From: Agapanthus africanus
Taxonomy: Eukaryota > Streptophyta > Magnoliopsida > Asparagales > Amaryllidaceae
DNA length: 64,000 bases
Reading direction: 5' to 3'
Assembly: GCA_030015575.1 (NCBI GenBank)
Contig: CM057337.1
Location: forward strand, 380,269,582 to 380,333,581
Of this stretch, positions 12,766 to 22,828 are shown one piece after another. Position 1 is the first letter of the stretch, and each line of letters opens with the position of its first letter. The position numbers were made by a program, and so were the translations under genes. Under the pieces are notes generated by a model that was given only the letters and a program-made list of their open reading frames with translations, was not told the origin of the DNA and made no database searches.

Positions 12766-13000
12766 ACGACGTTAAACATTCCGATCGAATCAACAAACAC
12801 CTAAAATTTCCCAAAAGCTCAACACTTGTGCGTAGTTTAAAAACACTCAGTACATGCCACAATGCCAATGAACCAGCCGTAGAAGGGTTAACCAATGCCT
12901 CATCTGTGGCACCGCTGAACCACCACAATCCCTAAGGTTTAGTTACAAAACTGACGATCACAGAATGGAGTTAAGGTTTCGTTCTTCTAGAGGGTCCACC
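12766..13000 (-). other. Leader block shared with LARDs (Cop-A copy)
   Basis: Aligns by eye with 5416-5652 and 42010-42242 over the whole block, at roughly 70-80 percent in the conserved parts, with the same order and the same sense orientation. Confidence 0.75.
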
Positions 13001-13504
13001 GCATCACTTAACCGATATTTGAATGTTCTTTAAGTAAGGAAAAATCCAACTCTTGAAAATTTTCCGGCAAGGGTTAAACTGGGTATTTGATATCCGTCCG
13101 AACTTTTTAACACCGTCTAAATTAACCCAAAAACAAACTAGAATTATGAATACGAAACACTCCGAATTGCCTTTGTAAAAAGATAACATCATATACAAAT
13201 TTAGCAAAAACAAACAACACCTGAATTACCAAACCCCAGAGACTGGAACAATGTAAAAATTTCGACCCTGAATCCCCTAAACTGGACGAGCAGGCCGGAT
13301 TTTCAACAAGAGTGGCCGGCCAAAAATGGGTGAGGGGGGTTGAATTTTCTACATTGTTCATGTTGCATCACCTACAACATTCTGCAACTGTTTAAAAAAA
13401 ATTTGACACCTGAAAATTTTCAACAGAAACTAGAGTTTGCAATGGGTGTTTCGGAGTTGTTTCGGTTTCGTAATCCTACACAATCCATCTAATTCTCTAC
13501 CTAA

Positions 13505-13516
13505 GCTCTGATACCA
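13505..13516 (-). promoter_or_regulatory. Cop-A primer-binding site (iMet)
   Basis: Minus strand TGGTATCAGAGC, one base inside the LTR end CCTACA. Confidence 0.85.
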
Positions 13517-13517
13517 C

Positions 13518-15552
13518 TGTAGGATTCTGTAGCACCATGCCTAGGGTTAGGGTTGCATCATACATGCTATATCAAAAATTTAGGGGGTGCTAATCAATCC
13601 TAACCATGAATCGAATAAGAAAACTAGGGTAACAACATAAAGTATCACATACTTATCTAGTGTCTAACAATATGTGTAGAGAATACAACCTTTGTAGACC
13701 TCTTCTCTTGACTTGTTGGATCCTTAAGAAATTGAAACGGCTTGCTAGAGACCTTCCAAGTCCATGATGATCCACCCGAAGTCCCTTTGCTCAAAGCTCC
13801 TTGCTTCACTTGATCAATGAGGAAGTGGAGCTAACACTCTAAACTAATGGGCTAAACGAGTATAGAATGATGATGCGGTTTGTTTTCTCACATCAAAACC
13901 CTTTCTTTTTATCTCACTTACTCACTGGAAATCTCAAGAGAGCATGAGAGATGAGGAACAAGAAGATGGCAAGCTTGAGCTCATTTGTGATAATGATAAT
14001 TCTAAGCATAGAAAAATAAATATCAAAGATAAATATCTCATGCCAAACTATGATTAATAAATATCTAGATATTTTTGTATGTGAGTTAAAGAACAAATAA
14101 AATCGAACCATGGTTCAACTTAGGTCAAGTAAAGAATAGTCAACCATGATTTAAATCATTTTCCTTTTTCTCAATATCTAATAAATATAAAGATATTTAT
14201 ATACCATGTGAGTCTTGCATTGCCATATTCTATATATCAACAACCATGATACAAATGTATGTATGTATGTGTGCATGCACATCAACATGTATATATATCC
14301 ATGCATACATCATAAAGAAAAGGTTTATATAAATGAGATAAAAGTCAATATTAATTCAACACTTGATTTAATAAACCGGTCATATCTCATACGACCCGAC
14401 CAATAGAAAATGCCTGATTAAAATACGGTATCATATACTCGCATTTAATCAAGCTCCCACGCATATCTCATATGCACACCACATCTTTTCGCCTGAGCTA
14501 GGAAACTCCGGTGTGGGACTCTAAGACTCGTCAATACACCGGCAGTAGCCGATGATCACATCAAACACCCACAAGCGGTGAGCTAAACATAACCGCCACC
14601 CGGGTATTGAGCGATCAAAAGAAAAACAAGCGAACCTGTCAAAACTCCCGTCGAGCCAACTGGTAACACTTACCGTACAGTCCGGTCTCATCAACTGAGA
14701 TGTCGCATATCCAGTCCAGCGGTGGTGAACGTGAAACCACAGTAACCGCTAAGTCGTGTCGAAATGAGGAATAATAATGGGTCGAGAAACTACTGATAAC
14801 ACTTACCAGTAGATCTCCATATCAGCCATGGCCAGGGACTTCCAGTTATAGCCAATCGAGCACTGCGCAACAACAACCCCCAATACCGGGAGAGACGAAA
14901 CCCCCTTTATCGCTCATTGCCTCCATGTGATTCAGGACTATACCCAAAAGCCATCGTTTTGCACATTCTCTTGAACGTGGTAAGGTGGAAATAAAAGCAC
15001 AGTACGAATCACACAAGACTCTATGACGATCTCGGGCCTACAGACTATCCTGTACCAGTGTCACCAGAGAACTGCTATCTGACGATAGGTATAATACCAA
15101 CTAGGAGTTCCCGGCAAGTCCGTTCAGTGTACCTAGTTTCCACTGCGCACCCGTATACCATCTTTGATGTCAAAAATTAATGGATATGGCATCATCCATC
15201 ACCCATCATATAGGTCAAGAAGCGTATACGCTAGTCTACTCTTGAGTATCGATGCCTTGTCTCGATACACCCTCGATTAGGAACAATTATAGGATGTACT
15301 CATGGACTACCCTTGGCCCCACTAGTATGATCTCCATCATAGTCCTGTTAGTCTAGTACAAATCCTAAGGGCTTTATCAACATATGAGTGCAAGTCAGTA
15401 TCACAATACAAGTCAACATGTTAAGACAAAGAGCAACCAGATAGCATATTATCATGTCGAGCAAGAAAGTCATCTCTATATATGTCCAAGCTTCCACTAT
15501 AATATACATCATATGTACAACAATTGCCTCTAGGGTATATACATAACTAACA
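13518..15552 (-). repeat. Cop-A 5' LTR, 2035 bp
   Basis: Minus-strand LTR starting TGTTAGTTATG at 15552 and ending CCTACA at 13518. The start, with CCCTAGAGGC shortly after, matches the other copia LTRs here and, from memory, resembles BARE-1/Angela LTR starts. Confidence 0.85.
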
Positions 15553-17883
15553 TGAACGAATCCTACTTGTGGCATTGTAGACTTGGTCATATTGGAGAGA
15601 AAAGATTAAGTAAGTTATATAAAAATGGAATCTTGAATACGTTCGAATTTTCATCTTATGGAACTTGTCAGTCTTGTCTCAAAGGAAAGATGACCAGATC
15701 TCCGTTCACCGGACATGGAGAAAGAGCAGCAGAGCTCTTGGGACTTATACACAGTGATGTGTGTGGTCCAATATCTTTACATGCAAGGGATGGGTACTCG
15801 TACTTAAACACATTCACTGACGATCTCTCAAGATTCGGATATTTATATCATATGAAACACAAATCTGATGCTTTTGAGAAAATCAAAGAATTCAGAAACG
15901 AAGTAGGGAACAAGGTTGGCAAAAGTATCAAGATCCTCCAATCTGATAGGCGATGGGAGTACTTAAGAACGGAATTCCTAGATTACTTAAAAGAGAATGG
16001 AATTCTCTCTCAGCTTACTTCTCTTTACACACTACAGCACAACGGTGTATCAGAGTGGAGGAATCGTACCCTATTTGATATGGTTCGCTCCATGATGAGT
16101 ACTGCCGAGTTGCCTCTTTCATTCTGGGGACATGTGCTTCAGACATCGGCATACCTTTTAAATCAAGTTCCGTCCAAATCTGTTCCTAAGACTTCATATG
16201 AAATATGGAGTAGTAAGAAACCATGTCTTAAATTTATTAAGATATGGGGTTGTCTAGCCTATGTGAAAACACAGAAACTGGACAAGCTTCAGGAACGTTC
16301 AGTCCTATGTAAATTTGTGGGATATCCTAAGGATTCACTAGGATATCTGTTCTACAACACTGAGGAACATAAGGTGTTTGTATCTCGCCATGCTACCTTT
16401 TTAGAAAAGGAGTTTCTTTCAAAAGAAAATAGTGGGAGTACGGTAGAACTGGGAGAAATCCATGAACCACAAAATGTAACCGAAGATTTAGAGAAACCAC
16501 TAGATTCAGTAATCCCAGACGAACCTCAGCCACTTCGTAGATCTGGTAGGATTTCTCATCCGCCCGAGAGATACTACGGTTTTCTCACAGGCGGGGATCG
16601 AGAGGATTGCATCTTGGAAGAAGATGACCCTACCAGTTTCAGGCAGGCCATTATCTGTAGGGACTCTGATAAGTGGCTAGATGCTATGGGATCCGAAATG
16701 GAGACCAATAAAGTGTAGAACTTGGATATTGCTCCACCTGGGGTAAAACCCGTTGGATGAAAATAGATCCACAAAAGGAAATTTGGTGTAGATGGGCAGG
16801 TGGAAACCTATAAGGCTAGACTCGTTGCAAAAGGTTTTCGTCAAAGACCAGGTGTGGACTACGAGGAAACCTTTTCTCCAGTAGCTATGCTCAAATCCAT
16901 TCGGATCCTACTTACCATTGCTGCCTTCCATGACTATGAGATCTGGAATATGGACGTAAAAACAACTTTTCTAAATGGCAGTTTGGAAGAGTGCATTTAT
17001 ATGGATCAGCCAGAAGGCTTTGTAGACAGTAGGAGCAGCGGGAAGGAGTGCAAGTTGCTTAAATCCATTTATAGATTAAAGTAGGCATCGCGGAGCTGGA
17101 ACATCTATTTTGATGAAATAGTCAAGGAATTTGACTTCATCAAGAATGAGGATGAGCCTTGTACTTATAAGAAGATTGTAGGATGAACAGTCGTACTCCT
17201 AGTCTTATACGTGGACGGCATTCTTTTGATAGGAAATGGCATTCTTAAGCTACAATCGGTCAAGCTATTCTTGTCACAACGGTTCTCCATTAAAGACCTG
17301 GGTGATGCTTCTGCATTCTGGAGATCAAGATCTACAGAGATAGATCTAAGAGATTACTGGGACTTTCGCAGTCCAGGTACATAGAGACCGTACTAAAAAG
17401 ATTTAGTATGGAAGATTCCAAGCGCGGTAATATACCCGCATTGCACGGAATCACCCTCTCCAAGTAGATGTCTTCCAAGACTGACGAGGAGTGTGCTCGC
17501 ATGAGCACTATACCCTACGCTTCGGCGGTAGGATCTATAATGTATGCGATGCTATATACAAGATCAGATGTAGCTTATGCGCTAAGCGTGGTGAGCTGGT
17601 ATCAGTCAGACCCAGGTGAGAACCACTGGATAGCAGTGAAGAACATTCTCAAGTACTTGATAAGGACTAAGGAGAACTTCCTTGTTTACGGTAATGGAGA
17701 CCTCAGGGTTGAGTCCTTTACCGATTCAAGCTTCCAGATTGACAAGGACGACAACAAGTCTGTCTCGGGTTTTGTGTTTACCTTAAATGGAGGGGCAGTG
17801 TGTTGGAAGAGCTCCAAACAGGATACCGTCGCAGACTCGACGATGGAGGCTGAATACATTGCTGCAAGCGATGCCGCAAAAGA
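15553..17883 (+). pseudogene. Cop-B: copia pol relic (integrase, RT, RNase H)
   Basis: Plus-strand Ty1/copia polyprotein fragment. It opens at the integrase zinc-binding region (HCRLGHI, then CQSC), runs through the integrase core (IHSDVCGP, then NGVSE) and enters the RT N-terminus by 16718. In-frame stops follow near 16716, 16758 and 16764, two of them TGG-to-TAG type. RT continues at 16800-17084, then frames change. The catalytic box at 17208-17219 reads YVDG, so the second catalytic aspartate is lost. RNase H resumes at 17468 and ends abruptly after the ADSTMEAEY block, where an LTR start follows. Protease, leader and both LTRs of this copy are absent. It is dead and older than Cop-C and Cop-E. 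Confidence 0.85.
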
Positions 17884-19562
17884 TGTTAGTTGTATGTATG
17901 CCCTATAGGACATTATTGTACATACGATGTATATTATAGTCGATGATTGGACATATATAGAGAGGACTTTCTTGCTCGACATGATAATATGCTATCTGAT
18001 TGCTCTTTTATCTTAACATGTATACTTGTCTCTTACAGTCTTATGGTTACAAGTTGGTAAAGCCCTTAGGATGTGTACTTGACTACCAGGATTATGATGC
18101 ATATCATACTAGTTGGGCCATGGTAGTCTACAAGTTCATCCTTTAATGTTCCTAATCGTGGGTGTATCGAGATGGGGCATCGATATACCAGAGTAGACTA
18201 GCGTATACGCTTCTCGACCCATGTGATGGGCGATAGATGATCCATATCCATTGGTGTTTGACATCAGAAATGGTATACGGGTGCTCAGTGGAGTCAGGGT
18301 ATACTGGATGGACTCGCCGAGAACTCCTAGTTGGTATTATACCTATCGTCAGATAGCAGTTCTCTGGTGACACTAGAACAGGTTAGTCTATAGACCCGAG
18401 ATCGTCATAGAGTCTTGTGTGATTCCTACCGTGATTTGATTTGCACATTACCATGTTCAAGAAGATGTGCAAAACGGTGATTTTTGGGTACAGTCCCGAG
18501 TCACATGGAGGCAATGAGCGATAGGAGGGGTTTCGTCTCTCCCGGTATTAGGGGTTTATGTTGCGCTGTGCTCGATTGGCCATAACAGGGAAGTCCCTGG
18601 CCAGGGCTGTTTTAGTGATTTACTGGTAAGTGTTATCAGTAGTTTCTTAACCCGTTATGAGTCCCATATCGGCATGACTTATCGGTTATTGGGGACTGAC
18701 GTTTATCACCCCTAGACTTGATATGCGACATATCAGACGAAAAGACCGGACTGTACGATAGTGTTACTGACAGGCTTTAGAGGAGCTAGAGTGGGCTTTC
18801 TTGTGGATCTTCTGATCCCTCAATACCCCGGTAGCCGTTACGTCCAGCTAGTACCGCTGACGGCTTGTGGGTGCTTTATGTGATCATCACCTGCTGCAGG
18901 CGTATTGACGAGTCTTTAGAGTCCTACATAGCGGTTTTAGTGGCTCAGGCAAAACGATGTAGGAGCACATATGTGATAAGTGCGGGACCGAGAATAATGC
19001 GAGCATGTGATACCGTATTCTATTCTCGCGATATTTATATTGGACGGTTATTTATGATATAGCCGGGTTATCGAATCAAGTGTTGATTCGATAAGTTGGC
19101 GCAGTTAAAATATATGTGATATATATTAATTGTGTTTTATTTTGTACATGGTTATTGATACACACTACATGGGTGTATGAGATTTACACCATACTAATTA
19201 TAATGTTGGGTTTTAGTGTTTAAAGTAATTCCAAATTAGTGGATTATTAGCCAAATGCATGAAGCTTGTAGAAGCTTGTGGATGCTTTGACTAAGTCGAC
19301 TAGTTTTGTTTTACTTAAGATATATATTAACCTAACCATTATAATTAAGCCATGGTTATGTCTCTACATAAGTGAGTATATGATACAAACTCACCCATGG
19401 TTATTTTTCTCACCTCATTAGTTCATTCTCATCTCTTGAGCTCATCTTCTTCTTCCTTGAGCTAAAGATTGCTAGGGTTTTCTAAAGAGAGAAAATATTG
19501 TGAGAAAAATAAAACTAAAGTGAGCCCACTTCCTATTTTATCATCTTCTACTGGATTAGCAT

Positions 19563-19862
19563 TTTAGTATATAGCTTGTTGGTTAAGTCTTTGCATTATT
19601 ATTCCATAAGTCATATGTTCAAATCCCCATTCAGATACTCTCGATATGGGTAATGGCAAAAGGGCAAAAGGGAGACCGAAGAAAACATGGATGGAGGTGA
19701 TACGAAACGATATGGTTGCCAAAGGACTCAATGAAAGTATATTGTTCGATAGAAGTGAGTGGAGACAGAGGATTCATGTGCTGGACCCGGCGTGATTCTC
19801 ATGTTGGTTCATGTAGCCTACCCCATATGCTTGGGATAAAAGGCTCAGTTGTTGTTGTTGTG
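19563..19862 (+). mobile_element. tRNA-headed SINE with RTE-LINE-like tail
   Basis: The head has a pol III A-box-like word TAGCTTGTTGG (19572-19582) and a B-box-like word TGTTCAAATCC (19616-19626). The body matches the C-terminal end of plant RTE-type LINE ORFs, and the 3' end is a TTG repeat (19848-19860). The flanks TTAGCAT (19556-19562) and TTAGCTT (19863-19869) are a plausible target duplication with one mismatch. The TTG tail recalls the tobacco TS SINE family. It interrupts the Cop-C LTR. Confidence 0.65.
19655..19795 (+). pseudogene. RTE-type LINE ORF end (47 codons)
   Basis: Open frame with GRPKKTWMEV, then EWRQRIHVLDP before a TGA at 19793-19795. The pattern GRP-KTW ... W-RIHV-DP is typical of the extreme C-terminus of plant RTE-like LINE polymerases, as I recall it. 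Here it is only the 3' tail carried by the SINE-like insert or by a 5'-truncated LINE, and encodes no enzyme domain. Confidence 0.6.
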
Positions 19863-20220
19863 TTAGCTTCACTAATCTCTCAATTAGTGAAGTAGCAGCT
19901 TGAGTTAGTGTCTCCTCGACGTAGATCATTTTCGGCCTCGAAGACTTCAAGCAAGATCGTTCTTTTCACCTTGAGAAGCCGTGCAAGAGTCCAGGACTTG
20001 GATCACAGCAAAGGGACTTCAACTCGGAGCTTTAGAAGCGAAGGACCGGTCTACAAAGGTTGTATTCCGCAAACACTTAGATATAAAGTAATTTACTTTG
20101 TGTTTCGTATGATTCTCTAGTTATCGATTCTAGTTTAGGTTTCTTTAAAACAGAAAAATTTTGAAAATGGCATGGGCGATGCCACCCGAAACCTTGCTGT
20201 CGTTCATAGGAACCCTACAG

Positions 20221-20233
20221 TGGTATTAGAGCC
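20221..20233 (+). promoter_or_regulatory. Cop-C primer-binding site (iMet, one mismatch)
   Basis: TGGTATTAGAGCC follows the LTR by one base; one C-to-T change from TGGTATCAGAGCC. Confidence 0.85.
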
Positions 20234-22178
20234 TAGCTAGAGAATTAGACGGCTTGTGTAGGATTACGAAACGAAAACAATTTCGAAACTTACATCATAA
20301 CGTTGTTTCTGTCGATTTTTATATGAGCTATAAAAATTTTTCAAACAACTGCAGAATCATATTTGAGAGAAAATAAGAACATGAAAGAAATTTGTCGGCA
20401 ACTGCTCGGATTTTAGCCGAGCAGATGAGGGGTTTTTCCGAGCACGCCAGCCCTAGTGTGGCATTTTGGTCCCAAATTTTTTTTCATGTTATGTTCTCTG
20501 GGTTTTTGTGTTTCAGGTGTTGTTTGTTTTTTCTACTTTTTCATGTGATGATTGACTTACTGAAATGGAAACTCGGAGTGTTTCATAGTCGTAATTCTAA
20601 CTGTTTTCGGGTTATTTTAGATGGTGTTAAAAAGTTCAATCAGATATCAAATACCCGCTTTAACCCTTGCCGGAAAATTTCCCAAGTGTTGGATTTTTTC
20701 CGTAGTTAAAAATCATTCAAAGATCATGACAGTTATTCGATGGACCCTCTAAAAGAACGAAACCCTAACTAGATTATGTGACCGTCAGAACCGTGGTTCA
20801 GCGGTGCCACATGTGAGGCCTTGGTTGACCTTTCTACGGCTGGTTCATTGGTACTGTGGCATGTGCTGAATAATTTTAAACTATGCTCAAATGTTGACCT
20901 TTTTGGGTAATTTTGGGTGTTTGTTGATTCGATCGGAATGTTTAACATCGTCTAGCTTTTTCTGCGACCGTAAGTGTAATATGTGGTGTATCGCCGGTTT
21001 CGTTGCTATATGTCAACGACAATTGGGATACGCATATTTACCTACGTTGATGATATGTGTTGTTATGTGTTGCTGTATATATTATATTGGATCGTCGTGT
21101 TATGAATAGCCGGAGCTTTTATTTTAGGCGAGAGTTTTTATTTTCATTCATGTAAAATTCAATGTATGTAATATTCTTTTATTGGGGCACTTCCAGGTTG
21201 AGGATGATGTCACCATTGTTGTATATTATTTACTTTTCTGCATTAGGATAGACCCAAGGAGGGGAGCATAAGTAACCGGGTTCTAGAGTCCAGTGGGAGA
21301 CCAACTCGAGGACTCGAGTTCGGGTCTCCTAACTCTAGAATTGGTAGGGTTGCTTGCCTCTCTCGTAGGGGTCTAGGGATGTGGGTTTGGCTATTCATCA
21401 CGATCGTAGAATCCGTGTTTTATATAGACTCAAAATAAAACACTGACCTCCTAGTATATCCAATATTTCATATGTTTCTTCTGCTGCTCTGTGATGTGAT
21501 CATTGTGGATTCTAAGACGAATGGATATACATTATATATGAGATATATAGTAGATGTTGCTTATGTTTTGCACCTGCGCTAGTCCTGTCCCGGCATGCCG
21601 TTAGTTAAGTAACCTAACGGTGCATAATGGGACACTGTGGCGAATGCGGATGGCATAAGCGTACGTTGTATTTTCGTTTCATTTTCTGTGATGCTTAGGA
21701 AGCTTAAATGATGGGACTTCATTAATATGATTAATGAAAGAAAAAGAAACCTGAAAGATGTTGTAGAATCAAATTTCAAAAAGGGTAGCTACAGTTTCTT
21801 TTTTTGCATAGTGATATATGTGATATATCCCGCACCTTATTCGATAAGGAAAGAGCCGAGATACCTTTACCGGGAGTGACCTCTTTAGCAATAACTGGCA
21901 GATGCTACAACACTCGGTTTGTCTTTTGATTGCTTTTTGAGTTTATTGCTTTGCATAGTGATATATGTGATATATCCCGCACCTTATTCGATGAGGAAAG
22001 AGCCGAGATCCCTTCACCCGGAATGACCTCTTTAGCAAAACTAGTAAAAGCCTCAAAAACACTCCTTTTCAAAATTCACTCGATTCTACAACGATATCAA
22101 GTTCATTACGCAAAAGGTTTTTAGAAACACCTATCATAGCCCTCTTTCATTTCAGATAAGTACTACTTAGTATTCGTG

Positions 22179-22382
22179 CTACGTTTGTTGACTATGTTAA
22201 GGCGTAGTGTGCGGTAGCTAATTAGTGCTTATCTGCTAAAGCATGAGATACGATTGGATTAGAGTAGTCGTGCGACTTTGTTGGCTATGTTAAGGGTCGT
22301 GCGGGTGGGATTAATTCAATAAGGAAATGACGGGTGAACTTAGCTAGCGCTTATGATTTGTTGACTATGTTAAGCTCATAAG
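22179..22382 (+). other. Three-hairpin module (Cop-C)
   Basis: Stems CTACG/CGTAG (22179-22207), CGTGCGAC/GTCGTGCG with two G-U pairs (22269-22303) and CTTATGA/TCATAAG (22350-22382), each around a loop with TTTGTTG and TATGTTAAG. Confidence 0.7.
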
Positions 22383-22828
22383 TTGCTAGGGGCAAAATAT
22401 TATCGGAAATTTTAAGTGTTGAAATTTGCAATGAGATTGCATACCTTCTATGTGATAGTTGGATCATGATACCCACTGCGAGTAAGAGTTACTCCTGTGA
22501 GAGTTTTACACAGGACAATTAGCCGATCAAGTAGGTGTCTAGAAAGGTGTCAACAGGGTTACGCCCTTGGGGAAAACAAGGTTTATTTTAATTAGGTCCA
22601 TGCGAAAGCACGGGGAACCTCCCTCAAAGTACCGGCACAGACCTAGCTGAAATATTGGCGAAGTTGTAGTGTGTAATTAATCTCGGCTAGTCTTTCCTTT
22701 TAGGGTTTGAAGGAAGATTTGATAAAAACAGTGGGTGCCATCCTGATAAGATAAAATAATAACCAATCTGATCTTGCAAGAGCATACGCTAAACTGTTTT
22801 CTTCTCTCTCTCTCTCCAGGTAGCGACC

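Larger units (their letters stand above)
10784..13517 (-). other. Cop-A leader, noncoding
   Basis: Reverse complement of the leaders at 20220-22828 and 49420-52294. It contains, in sense order, the block shared with LARDs, a TCGTTG/CAACGA hairpin (12572-12591), a duplicated 60 bp motif (11579-11768) and three hairpins (11215-11425). No gag-like ORF is present. Confidence 0.75.
10784..15552 (-). mobile_element. Cop-A: Angela-like copia, 5' LTR and leader only
   Basis: Minus-strand Ty1/copia element of the same family as Cop-C and Cop-E. The 5' LTR is 13518-15552, the primer site 13505-13516, and the noncoding leader runs leftward to 10784, where LARD-A interrupts it at the pyrimidine tract that precedes pol in the sister copies. 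Pol and the 3' LTR are not in the window. Its right end abuts the integrase region of Cop-B, so it appears to be inserted in Cop-B. No target duplication can be checked because the left end is missing. Confidence 0.75.
17884..20219 (+). repeat. Cop-C 5' LTR, 2336 bp including a SINE
   Basis: Starts TGTTAGTTGTATG, ends CCCTACA. It is about 100-300 bp longer than its sisters; most of the excess is a 300 bp SINE-like insert at 19563-19862. Confidence 0.85.
20220..22828 (+). other. Cop-C leader, noncoding
   Basis: About 2.6 kb between primer site and pol start without a gag ORF. It contains a CTGCTCGG/CCGAGCAG hairpin (20402-20425), the LARD-shared block (20743-20953), a TCGTTG/CAACGA hairpin (21000-21019), the duplicated motif (about 21803-22045), three hairpins (22179-22382), and a pyrimidine tract ending CAG just before the pol ATG (about 22796-22820). 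Confidence 0.75.

Noticed and set aside
19572..19626. Functional tRNA gene
   Set aside because: A-box- and B-box-like words are present, but the acceptor and anticodon stems do not form; better explained as a SINE head.
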